A DNA stretch of 8,170 nt from Paracoccaceae bacterium (GTDB lineage: Bacteria; Pseudomonadota; Alphaproteobacteria; Rhodobacterales; Rhodobacteraceae). The notes beneath the pieces are model-generated. The model worked only from the letters and a program-made list of their open reading frames with translations, was not told the origin of the DNA and did no database searches. This document shows, one piece after another, positions 1 to 7,199 of this stretch. The translations under genes and the position numbers were made by a program. Within the stretch, counting starts at the first letter, position 1. Every line of letters starts with the position of its first letter. The stretch is from the NCBI GenBank assembly GCA_024742655.1, contig JANSYB010000071.1, forward strand, positions 1-8,170, given 5' to 3'.

Positions 1-88
1 GTGGGAGGTGAGGGTTCCATCATACATCTTATCAAACTAGTCTTGTGGGTTATGGGGCGCGGGGCGTCGTCATTCAAGGGATGCGGGC
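1..88. other. Intergenic leader upstream of the phosphoesterase gene; possible divergent gene start
   Basis: I find no convincing promoter hexamer pair here. The right end holds the ribosome binding site AAGGGA (76-81), seven bases before the ATG at 89, which supports that start. On the minus strand an ATG at 27 opens nine codons (MYDGTLTSH) that run off the left edge without a stop. This could be the first codons of a divergent gene, but nine codons and a poor Shine-Dalgarno cannot establish it. The GC-rich stretch around 55-70 looks unremarkable. Confidence 0.35.
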
Positions 89-907
89 ATGAATGTGCAA
101 GGACTGGGCGATCTGGATACACCTGTGCTGCTTTTCGGCGGACCGTATTCGAATTTGCAGGCCACGCGTGCCCTGCGGGCCGAGGCCACCCGGCTGGGAA
201 TTGCGCCGGATCATGTGATCTGCACCGGCGATGTCGTGGCCTATTGCGCCGATTCTGCGGCCACCGTGGCAGAAATCCGTGACTGGGGCTGCGTGGTCGT
301 CGCCGGAAACTGCGAAAAACAGCTGGCCACCGACGCGCTGGATTGCGGCTGTGGCTTCGAAGAGGGGACGGTTTGCGATCTGTTGTCGGCCGCGTGGTAT
401 GCCCATGCCAACGCCCAGGTCGGCGCGGATGACAGGCGCTGGATGGGACGATGCCCCGACATCGTCACCTTTGCGCAGGCCGGGCGGCGGTTTGCCGTGA
501 TCCATGGCGGGCTGAGTGATGTCAGCCGGTTCCTGTGGCCCACCAGCCCCGATGCGGCCTTTCAGCAAGAGATCGACCTGATCACGTCGAGCGTCGGACC
601 CGTACACGGGGTAATCGCCGGGCATTGCGGGCTGGCCTTTACGCGCCGGATCGGCGGGGTCGACTGGATCAATGCCGGGGTGATCGGCATGCCGCCCAAT
701 GACGGGCGCCCGCAGACGCGGTTTGCCGTGTTGAAGGGCGGTCAGGCGCATATTCACATGCTCGACTACGACGCGCAGGCCGCCCGGGTCGCGATGGAGC
801 AGGCGGGCCTTGTTCAAGGCTACCACACCGGGCTGACTGGCGGCTACTGGCCGTCCGAAGAGGTGCTGCCGCCCGAATTGCGCGGTGCGGCATTGGCCAG
901 CGGATGA
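89..907 (+). CDS. Calcineurin-like metallophosphoesterase family protein with half of its metal site missing
   Basis: This 272-residue protein, without signal peptide or membrane span, has the layout of small bacterial calcineurin-like phosphoesterases (YfcE/MJ0936 type). The motifs in order are F16-GGPYSN-22 where the family has xDxHGN, TGD (D48), GNCE (N74), IHGG (H139), GHCG (H179) and INAG (N195). By family knowledge D48, N74, H139 and H179 are the ligands of metal site 2, and all are present. The site-1 ligands are replaced: the motif I Asp is G18, the motif I His is Y20, and the second His of GHxH is G181. The fold assignment is fairly safe, but normal two-metal catalysis is doubtful; it may bind one metal, use other residues, or bind ligand without hydrolysis. 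The ATG at 89 has AAGGGA seven bases upstream. The last 64 bases overlap the 3' end of xerD on the other strand. The substrate is unknown. Confidence 0.85.
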   Translation: MNVQGLGDLDTPVLLFGGPYSNLQATRALRAEATRLGIAPDHVICTGDVVAYCADSAATVAEIRDWGCVVVAGNCEKQLATDALDCGCGFEEGTVCDLLSAAWYAHANAQVGADDRRWMGRCPDIVTFAQAGRRFAVIHGGLSDVSRFLWPTSPDAAFQQEIDLITSSVGPVHGVIAGHCGLAFTRRIGGVDWINAGVIGMPPNDGRPQTRFAVLKGGQAHIHMLDYDAQAARVAMEQAGLVQGYHTGLTGGYWPSEEVLPPELRGAALASG

Positions 908-1815
908 TGCTCGAACACAAGGCTGCGCAGCCGTTCGTCCAGCACATGCGTATAGATTTCCGTGGTCGCCACATCCGCATGACCCAGTAACGTCTGGATT
1001 GAGCGCAGATCGGCCCCGTTGGCCAGAAGATGCGTGGCGAACGCATGGCGCAACGTGTGCGGCGTGACCTTGGCCGGAGAGACACCCGCGGCCACGGCCA
1101 GTTCCTTGATCAGCGTGTAGAACCGGTGCCGGGTCAGGTGCCCGGCCTTGCCGCCAGAGGCAAAAAGATAGGGCGAGGCGGGTTTGCCCTGCGCGCGGGC
1201 GGTCTCTTCGGCGGCATCGCGGATCGCCAGCCACGCGGTCAGCGCGGCGCGCGCCGGCGGCGACAGCGGGACCATGCGCTCCTTGCCGCCCTTGCCCCGG
1301 ATCAGCAACAGGCGCGGATCGCCCCGCGTGGCCGAGACGGGCAGGGCGACCAACTCGCTGACGCGCATGCCCGTGGCATAAAGCAGCTCCATCAGGCAGG
1401 TGTTGCGGGCGCGGTCCTGCGCGTTGCGGCCGGTCTCGCGCGCGGCCTGCAGCAGGCGGTCCACCTCGTCCTCGCTCAGCGTCTTGGGCAGGCGTTTCGA
1501 CCGGCCGGGCCCCTTGATGCGAATGGCCGGGTTCTCGTCGCGCATCCGTTCGTCATAGGCAAAGCGATAAAGCTGCTTGATCGCCGACAGTCGCCGCGCG
1601 CGGGTGGCGCGGGACAACCCTTGGGCATCGCATGCGATCAGATAGGCCTCGATGTGATCCTGCGTGGCACCGGCCAGCGTACCGCCCGTTTCGGCCAGCC
1701 AATCGGCAAAGTCGCGCAGGTCGCGCGCATAGGCCATTAGGGTGTTTTCGGCCGCGCCGACCTCGGCCGCCTGGGCCTCCAGAAAGGTGGCGATCAGCTG
1801 TGCATCGCGGCTCAT
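844..1815 (-). CDS. xerD: Site-specific tyrosine recombinase XerD
   Basis: This 323-residue tyrosine recombinase is expected to act with XerC at the chromosomal dif site under FtsK control, resolving chromosome dimers at division. The N-terminal SAM-like core-binding domain spans about residues 1-90 (NTLMAYARDLRDF, RATRARRLSAIKQLYRF). The catalytic domain shows the full active site: R151 (ATGMRVSEL), K175 (GKGGKER), H253 and R256 (HTLRHAFATHLL), H279 (LLGHADVATTEIYTH) and the nucleophile Y288. Length and motif spacing fit Xer proteins. About 35 residues follow Y288, longer than E. coli XerD, ending in a Ser/Gly-rich tail (GGSTSSDGQ) encoded in the overlap with the convergent gene. Its ATG overlaps the stop of the upstream exported-protein gene (ATGA) and has no good Shine-Dalgarno, so translation is probably coupled. 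XerD rather than XerC is inferred from resemblance and from the aroK neighbourhood. Confidence 0.93.
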   Translation of the reverse strand: MSRDAQLIATFLEAQAAEVGAAENTLMAYARDLRDFADWLAETGGTLAGATQDHIEAYLIACDAQGLSRATRARRLSAIKQLYRFAYDERMRDENPAIRIKGPGRSKRLPKTLSEDEVDRLLQAARETGRNAQDRARNTCLMELLYATGMRVSELVALPVSATRGDPRLLLIRGKGGKERMVPLSPPARAALTAWLAIRDAAEETARAQGKPASPYLFASGGKAGHLTRHRFYTLIKELAVAAGVSPAKVTPHTLRHAFATHLLANGADLRSIQTLLGHADVATTEIYTHVLDERLRSLVFEHHPLANAAPRNSGGSTSSDGQ

Positions 1816-3344
1816 CCGGCCGCCCGCAACAGCAGGATCTGAAGGGCTGCCCGACGCGCGGTCTCTTCCAGCCCGACGGCGCGCAACGTGGCAATGCCCG
1901 CCGTGATGTCGGCGCCCTGATTGGGCCCGGCGGCGTCCAGTTGCAGCGCCGCGCCAAGGATCGCCTGGCCAAGACGGCCCCCCGTCAACATCCCGGCATG
2001 ATCGCGCGACGGCCCTGTCGCGGCAAATCCCGCGGCGATGGCGCGTTCGGCCGTGGTGCGGGCAAGGGCCGGATCGGGCTCTCCCCGGGTCAGGCCCGTC
2101 AGGAAACGGTCGCGGTCGCTGCTGCCGGCCAGATCGGGGGCCAGCGTTTCATAAGCCGGCGCCAGCAGCGCCACCTCGAAGGCTGTGTCGCGCGCCGTCC
2201 CGGTCAGGCCGGCCCTGGCCAGATCCTCTGCGTAAAGCGTGGCAAAGGCCACCGACAACCCCTGCCGTCGCATCGCGGGCCAGAGCGTGTCGAGTGTGCG
2301 GGCGATTTCCTCGGTGTCACCATCGGACAAGGCGGTTTCCAGCCGCTGAATCGCCGCGACACGGTCCCAGACCCCGCCCGAGGCCGCGGCGCGCTGATCG
2401 GTATAAAGACCCAGCAGGCGGTTCGCCGGAAGGGCGCCTGTGTGCACGAGACGTTCCGCCGCCTCGATCTCGGCCTTCCAGCCCGACAGCCCGCGCAGGT
2501 CGGCGACGGCATATTCGCGGGGCAGGTTGCCCGAGGGCAGTGGCATGCCGGCCGCCTCGTAAAGACGGAACAGCAGAGGGGTCATGTCCCCGGTGGGTGC
2601 AAGGCTTGGGCTTTCCTCGATCGTTTCGGGGTCGAGATATTGCGCCAGAAGCTGCGCCTCGGTCTCCGATAGCAGCCCCACGGCCCGGGCACCGTCAAAG
2701 GTCAGCGCGGCGGTGCTCCAATCCCCGGCACGTGCCAGGCAATAGACGCGGTTGGCATAGCTCCCGGAGAGATCGAGGTTGTCCTGCAGCGCATTGCAGG
2801 CGGCCGTTTCGGCCCCGTCCAGCAGCGCCAGATCGAACCAGTCGTCAAACAGGGCCTCCGACAATGTGCCGGCCTGCTCGATCAGCGCGCGGGCGGGCTG
2901 AACCGCGCCGAGCTTGCGCAGCGCGTCGATGCGGGCCTTGAGAAACCGCGCATCCGGGCCGGCATCCGCGGGCGGCTCGGCCTCGGCCAGAAGCAGCGTG
3001 TAGTAGAGCGCCTGAATGGCCGGCAGGGGATCGGGCGCGATGCGTTCCATCTGCGAGACCAGCGTGTCGGTCGCGCTGGCTGCCCACAGGTTGGCGGGCA
3101 GTCCGGTGGTGGCCGTGGGCAACAGGCCCGCGGAATCCCGGCGCGGCGCATCCAGTGGCATCACGGTCACCTCGGGGATGGTGCTGCCTTCAACGGCGGG
3201 CTGTCGTTCCAGGGGGGCGGCCAATGGTTGCGCCACCGTGATGGGCGGCGGATCGTCCAGCCAGTCAATCGCCGACAGGGGCGCCTCGGCGCGCGCCGGA
3301 CAGGCCAGCATAATGGCGGCCAGAGCGGTTTCAATCCGTTTCAA
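1812..3344 (-). CDS. Exported protein of unknown function, predicted periplasmic helical repeat
   Basis: I do not recognise a named family. The open frame extends to an ATG at 3416, but the best start is TTG at 3344. It has AGGAAA (3356-3351) six bases upstream and places a classic signal peptide at the N terminus: K2-R3, a hydrophobic core about 7-15, and likely cleavage after ARA (residues 17-19). The mature protein is about 490 residues. Residues 20-85 are Pro-rich and probably unstructured. From about residue 90 the sequence is Ala/Leu-rich short helices with no later membrane span, suggesting a TPR-like or other alpha-solenoid scaffold. Two mature cysteines, C183 and C202, could form a periplasmic disulfide. 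C15 does not fit a lipobox, so a lipoprotein is unlikely. The gene overlaps the 49-codon gene upstream by 14 bases and xerD downstream by 4, implying one message. The role is unknown; an envelope or division link is speculation from position. Confidence 0.8.
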   Translation of the reverse strand: MKRIETALAAIMLACPARAEAPLSAIDWLDDPPPITVAQPLAAPLERQPAVEGSTIPEVTVMPLDAPRRDSAGLLPTATTGLPANLWAASATDTLVSQMERIAPDPLPAIQALYYTLLLAEAEPPADAGPDARFLKARIDALRKLGAVQPARALIEQAGTLSEALFDDWFDLALLDGAETAACNALQDNLDLSGSYANRVYCLARAGDWSTAALTFDGARAVGLLSETEAQLLAQYLDPETIEESPSLAPTGDMTPLLFRLYEAAGMPLPSGNLPREYAVADLRGLSGWKAEIEAAERLVHTGALPANRLLGLYTDQRAAASGGVWDRVAAIQRLETALSDGDTEEIARTLDTLWPAMRRQGLSVAFATLYAEDLARAGLTGTARDTAFEVALLAPAYETLAPDLAGSSDRDRFLTGLTRGEPDPALARTTAERAIAAGFAATGPSRDHAGMLTGGRLGQAILGAALQLDAAGPNQGADITAGIATLRAVGLEETARRAALQILLLRAAG

Positions 3345-3480
3345 GAAGGATTTCCTGTCTGATCTCACTGGTCGGCGGTGAAAAATCCGCACCGAAGAAC
3401 GGACCGATATAGGCATAGCCCACCAGGGCGATGAACCCGATCACCCCGAGATAGAAAAGCCATTTGATGAGCCGAAACAT
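3331..3480 (-). CDS. Small single-span membrane protein, 49 residues, unknown function
   Basis: Translating from the ATG at 3480 gives 49 residues starting MFRLIKWLFYLGVIGF and ending EIRQEILLETD, then TGA. Residues about 5-27 form one hydrophobic span. R3 and K6 before it favour a cytoplasmic N terminus, leaving a periplasmic tail of about 22 residues (FFGADFSPPTSEIRQ and so on). No codon is rare-looking, and third positions are mostly G or C, as in the neighbours. The 3' end overlaps the TTG start of the exported-protein gene by 14 bases, and that gene's Shine-Dalgarno lies inside this reading frame, a typical coupled arrangement. It is the first gene of a likely operon ending in xerD. The Shine-Dalgarno of this gene is weak. 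I believe similar short proteins occur near xerD in other Rhodobacterales, but cannot check. It may anchor or partner the exported protein; that is inference. Confidence 0.72.
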   Translation of the reverse strand: MFRLIKWLFYLGVIGFIALVGYAYIGPFFGADFSPPTSEIRQEILLETD

Positions 3481-3591
3481 TGTGAATCTGCCTGTGTGCT
3501 GCCCGCTTTTACCACTTTATAACTGGCCTTTTGTTCAAGATCACGTCATTCAAGGGACGCTGAGTGATTTTTGGCAGAGGAGCGCCGAGAC
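3481..3591. promoter_or_regulatory. Divergent intergenic region between the xerD unit and aroK-aroB
   Basis: These 111 bases must hold the start signals for both divergent units unless transcription enters from outside. The middle (3507-3550) is clearly more AT-rich than the flanks. TTATAA at 3517-3522 is self-complementary and could be the core of a -10 element on either strand (TATAAC rightward at 3518-3523, TATAAA leftward). I found no matching -35 at good spacing in either direction, so promoter positions are not assigned. The part after 3570 may be translated if aroK starts at the upstream TTG. Confidence 0.45.
3576..3582 (+). promoter_or_regulatory. Ribosome binding site that favours the GTG start of aroK
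   Basis: AGAGGAG lies nine bases before GTG at 3592. The competing in-frame TTG at 3571 has only AAGGGA at 3552-3557, thirteen bases away, which is too far for efficient initiation. The stronger site and better start codon both favour 3592. Confidence 0.55.
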
Positions 3592-4152
3592 GTGGCCGCA
3601 GGCAGGGGCTGGAAGCTGAAGAAAACGGTTGTTCTGGTTGGTATGATGGGGGCCGGAAAAACTGCCGTGGGCAAGATGTTGGCGGCTGATCTTGATGTAC
3701 CGTTCCTGGATTCCGACGTCGAGATAGAGGCCGCCGCGACCATGAGTGTCGCGGAGATTTTCGAGCGCGACGGAGAAGCCTTTTTCCGGGATCGCGAGAC
3801 ACAGGTGATCGACCGTCTTCTGGATACCAAGCGAGGAATCCTGTCGGTGGGCGGCGGCGCCTTTCTGTCGCAGCGCAACCGCGATCTGATCGCGCGAAAG
3901 GGCGTGTCGGTGTGGCTCAAGGCCGACCTTGATCTCTTGTGGAGCAGGGTAAAACACAAGAATACCAGACCGTTATTGCGCACAGATGATCCAAGGGCCA
4001 CGTTGGCAGAACTGTATGAAAAACGCTTGCTGTTCTACCGCATGGCCGATATCGCGGTCGAGGCGCGGCAAGACTATTCGATTGAAACCATGGCCGCGAA
4101 GGTGCGCGAGGCGCTGTTGCGGCACCAGGATGTGCTGGAGGTCGAGGCATGA
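3592..4152 (+). CDS. aroK: Shikimate kinase AroK
   Basis: This cytoplasmic enzyme phosphorylates shikimate at the 3-OH using ATP, in the pathway to chorismate and aromatic amino acids. From the GTG at 3592 it has 186 residues, normal for the family. The Walker A loop is G17-MMGAGKT-24. The D40-SD-42 pair and R66 (FFRDRE) belong to the shikimate and Mg sites. The GGG at 87-89 is the Walker B-like turn contacting shikimate. R126 and R130 (RPLLRTDDP) lie in the mobile lid, and RLLFYRMADI at about 145-154 is the usual closing motif. An upstream in-frame TTG at 3571 would add seven residues (MAEERRD) and remains possible. The gene overlaps aroB by four bases (ATGA) and is probably the first gene of that message. 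The first half is somewhat less GC-rich than its neighbours, but nothing suggests transfer. Confidence 0.95.
   Translation: MAAGRGWKLKKTVVLVGMMGAGKTAVGKMLAADLDVPFLDSDVEIEAAATMSVAEIFERDGEAFFRDRETQVIDRLLDTKRGILSVGGGAFLSQRNRDLIARKGVSVWLKADLDLLWSRVKHKNTRPLLRTDDPRATLAELYEKRLLFYRMADIAVEARQDYSIETMAAKVREALLRHQDVLEVEA
4137..4141 (+). promoter_or_regulatory. Ribosome binding site of aroB, inside the end of aroK
   Basis: GGAGG sits seven bases before the aroB ATG, within the final codons of aroK. It fixes the aroB start at 4149 and allows aroB to be translated on its own as well as by coupling to aroK. Confidence 0.7.
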
Positions 4153-5264
4153 CGGAAACGGTACATGTCCCCCTTGAGGGCCGGGCCTATGACATCCGGA
4201 TCGGTCCGGGCCTTCTGCCGGCGGCAGGCGCGCATGTCGGGCCATTCCTGAAACGCCCGCGTGTCGCCATCGTGACCGACGAGACCGTCGCCGCCCTGCA
4301 CCTGGAAACGCTGCGCAAGGGGTTGGAAAAGGACGGTATTTCCAGCACTGCACTCAGCCTGCCTGCTGGTGAGGGCACCAAATCCTGGCCACAGTTCGAA
4401 CGAACGGTCGAATGGCTTCTGGATCAGAAGGTCGAGCGACGCGATGTCGTCGTGGCCTTTGGCGGCGGGGTGATCGGTGATCTGGTGGGCTTTGCGGCGG
4501 CGGTGCTGCGGCGCGGGGTTCGCTTTATCCAGATCCCCACCAGTTTGCTGGCGCAGGTCGACAGTTCCGTCGGCGGCAAGACGGGCATCAACGCCCCGCA
4601 GGGCAAGAACCTGATCGGCGCGTTTCACCAGCCCACGCTGGTTCTGGCCGATACCGAGGTTCTGGGCACACTGACGGAACGTGATTTCCTGGCCGGCTAT
4701 GGTGAGGTGGCCAAATACGGATTGCTGGGCGATGCGGCATTCTTCGACTGGCTGGAGGCGCAGGGCCCCGCCCTGGCCGCGGGCGACATGCAGGCGCGCA
4801 TCTCGGCGGTCCGACGGTCGGTCGAGATGAAGGCCGAGATCGTCGTGCGGGACGAACATGAGCATGGCGATCGCGCGCTGCTCAATCTCGGGCACACGTT
4901 CTGCCATGCGCTCGAGGCGGCGACGGGCTATTCCGACCGGCTTTTGCATGGGGAGGGCGTGGCGATTGGTTGCGCGCTTGCGTTTGAATTGTCGGCGCGG
5001 ATGGGGCTGTGCAGCCAGGAGGATCCAAGCCGGGTGCGGGCGCATCTGCGCCAGATGAAGATGAAGGTGGACATGTCTGATATTCCCGGAGATTTGCCGG
5101 ATGCAGAGGGGTTGCTTGAGCTGATGGCCCAGGACAAGAAGGTCATTGACGGGCGCTTGCGATTCATCCTCGCGCGGGGCATCGGCGAGGCCTTTGTCGC
5201 CGAGGATGTGGACCCGCAGATGGTGCGCGACCTGTTGCGCGATGCCCTGCGCGCGCGTCGCTGA
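4149..5264 (+). CDS. aroB: 3-dehydroquinate synthase AroB
   Basis: This cytoplasmic NAD- and metal-dependent enzyme converts DAHP to 3-dehydroquinate, the second step of the shikimate pathway. At 371 residues it has the usual length. The NAD-binding part shows the glycine-rich GGGVIGDLVGFAA (105-117) followed by RGVRFIQIPTSLLAQVDSSVGGKTGIN-type sequence (122-148) with K144. The metal ligands of the family are visible: E186 (GYGEVAKYG), H249 (NLGHTFCHALE) and H267 (LLHGEGVAIG). K330-K331 (AQDKKV) is the conserved lysine pair near the C terminus. The order aroK-aroB with an ATGA overlap is common in proteobacteria and supports joint expression. The stop lies only six bases from the end of the convergent ACR3 gene, and I see no terminator hairpin between them. 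Confidence 0.97.
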   Translation: MTETVHVPLEGRAYDIRIGPGLLPAAGAHVGPFLKRPRVAIVTDETVAALHLETLRKGLEKDGISSTALSLPAGEGTKSWPQFERTVEWLLDQKVERRDVVVAFGGGVIGDLVGFAAAVLRRGVRFIQIPTSLLAQVDSSVGGKTGINAPQGKNLIGAFHQPTLVLADTEVLGTLTERDFLAGYGEVAKYGLLGDAAFFDWLEAQGPALAAGDMQARISAVRRSVEMKAEIVVRDEHEHGDRALLNLGHTFCHALEAATGYSDRLLHGEGVAIGCALAFELSARMGLCSQEDPSRVRAHLRQMKMKVDMSDIPGDLPDAEGLLELMAQDKKVIDGRLRFILARGIGEAFVAEDVDPQMVRDLLRDALRARR

Positions 5265-5270
5265 CGCCGC

Positions 5271-6326
<1,056 letters not shown>

Positions 6327-6334
6327 GCGGGGCC

Positions 6335-6850
6335 TTATGCGTTCTGGGGGTGGTCTTTCGTTTCACCGATCTCGTCCAGACGGGTCTGCAGGCTGAGCCG
6401 GTCCAGCTGATCCAGTGGCAGGCTGACGAAGATCGAGATGCGGTTGCGCAACATCCGGTAGGTATCGTGAAAGGCCAGACCGATTTCCGCCTCGGACCCT
6501 GTGACCGAGGTGGGATCGGGCACGCCCCAATGGGCGTTCATCGGCTGACCGGGCCAGATCGGGCAGGGCTCTGCCGCCGCGCGGTCGCAGACGGTAAAGA
6601 CGAAATCCATCCTGGGCGCATCCGGCCCGGCGAATTCGTCCCAGCTTTTGCTGCGCAGCGCCGAGGTGTCGTGGTTGAGCTTTTCCAGCAGCTGGATCGT
6701 GCGCGGATGCGGCTCTCCGCGTGGTTGCGCCCCGGCGGAAAACCCGCGGAACCGGCCGCGACCTTCGCGGTTCAGGATGGCCTCGGCCATCAGCGAACGG
6801 GCGGAATTGCCCGTACAAAGGAACAGAACGGTCTTGGTGTCGTCGGACAT
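6335..6850 (-). CDS. arsC: Arsenate reductase, low-molecular-weight phosphatase type
   Basis: This cytoplasmic enzyme reduces arsenate to arsenite, the form ACR3 exports. The 171-residue protein begins at the ATG at 6850 with AAGGAG five to ten bases upstream; the longer frame to 6919 only runs back into arsR. The LMW-PTP active site is C12-TGNSA-R18 ([15 protein letters not shown]), the nucleophilic Cys and phosphate-binding Arg. The D112-P113 pair (WGVPDPTS) is the usual general acid. C88 and C96 ([12 protein letters not shown]) are the expected resolving cysteines that pass oxidation to thioredoxin or glutaredoxin; their spacing of eight is one more than the seven I recall for the pI258 enzyme. 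Which donor it uses cannot be told. The start lies 11 bases after the arsR stop, and ACR3 follows after eight bases, so all three share one message. Confidence 0.95.
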   Translation of the reverse strand: MSDDTKTVLFLCTGNSARSLMAEAILNREGRGRFRGFSAGAQPRGEPHPRTIQLLEKLNHDTSALRSKSWDEFAGPDAPRMDFVFTVCDRAAAEPCPIWPGQPMNAHWGVPDPTSVTGSEAEIGLAFHDTYRMLRNRISIFVSLPLDQLDRLSLQTRLDEIGETKDHPQNA

Positions 6851-6861
6851 GGCAGTCTCCT

Positions 6862-7188
6862 TCAACAGGCGATTTCCTTGAGAAGCGGTTGGCATTGGTC
6901 GGGATGGCCGCCACAGCAATCCTCGACCAGAAAGGCGATGAGGCCGCGCGTCGCGTCAAGATTGGCGGCGTACCGGATCGAACGGCCCTCGCGGGTGCTG
7001 TGGACCAGCCCCGCCTGATGCAGCACGGAAAGATTGGCGGACATGGTGTTTTGCTTGACGTCCAGTGCCTCGGCGATTTCACCCGCGGCCATGCCCGCCT
7101 TGCCCGCGCGGATCAGCAGGCGGAACACATCCAGACGCGTGGGTTGCGACAGGGCGGAGAAGGCGGCAAGGGCGTTTGATTTATCCAT
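6862..7188 (-). CDS. arsR: Arsenic-responsive ArsR/SmtB-family repressor
   Basis: This 108-residue dimeric winged-helix repressor probably binds the ars promoter and releases it on arsenite binding. The N-terminal helix reads ALSQPTRLDVFRLL (12-25). The helix-turn-helix is at about 33-62 (GEIAEALDVKQNTMSANLSVLHQAGLV) and the wing at 63-76 (HSTREGRSIRYAAN). The classical E. coli-type CVC pair is absent; its place holds ALDVKQ. Instead cysteines cluster at the C terminus: C91, C92, C99 and the final residue C108. This resembles the C-terminal Cys triad known in Acidithiobacillus ferrooxidans ArsR, with CC-x6-C here. The ATG at 7188 has no Shine-Dalgarno and predicted transcription starts lie within about 12 bases of it, so the message may be leaderless. 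It heads the arsR-arsC-ACR3 operon and is likely autoregulated. Confidence 0.94.
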   Translation of the reverse strand: MDKSNALAAFSALSQPTRLDVFRLLIRAGKAGMAAGEIAEALDVKQNTMSANLSVLHQAGLVHSTREGRSIRYAANLDATRGLIAFLVEDCCGGHPDQCQPLLKEIAC

Positions 7189-7199
7189 ATATCATGGAT
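7183..7199. promoter_or_regulatory. Inverted repeat covering the arsR start codon, possible second operator half
   Basis: ATCCAT (7183-7188) and ATGGAT (7194-7199) form a perfect 6-base inverted repeat with a 5-base spacer. The left arm contains the arsR start codon. It lies three bases from the larger palindrome at 7203-7215 and could extend the repressor site, or could fold at the very 5' end of the message. The short arms mean chance is possible. Confidence 0.4.

Noticed and set aside
81..92. Minimal upstream frame ATG CGG GCA TGA overlapping the phosphoesterase ATG
   Set aside because: Its start abuts the ribosome binding site directly with no spacing, so it could not be initiated efficiently; most likely chance.
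74..1234. Long minus-strand open frame of 386 codons across the phosphoesterase gene
   Set aside because: It lies antisense to the phosphoesterase and in a different frame from xerD. Its composition is Arg/Gly/His/Ala-rich with no domain, as expected from a high-GC antisense shadow.
844..1815. Reading the tyrosine recombinase as an integrase marking a mobile element
   Set aside because: Length, motifs and core-gene neighbours fit the housekeeping XerD. There is no tRNA, attachment-site repeat, excisionase or cargo nearby.
1632..2672. Plus-strand open frame of 346 codons antisense to xerD and the exported protein gene
   Set aside because: It is extremely Arg/Pro/Gly-rich, crosses the boundary of two real genes, and shows no motif or good ribosome site.
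4074..5045. Minus-strand open frame of 323 codons antisense to aroB
   Set aside because: The plus strand encodes a complete AroB with all catalytic motifs; the antisense product has no recognisable feature.
6851..6919. Longer arsC start at 6919
   Set aside because: The extra 23 codons run inside arsR in another frame, have no ribosome site, and precede the normal [15 protein letters not shown] start, which has AAGGAG in front.
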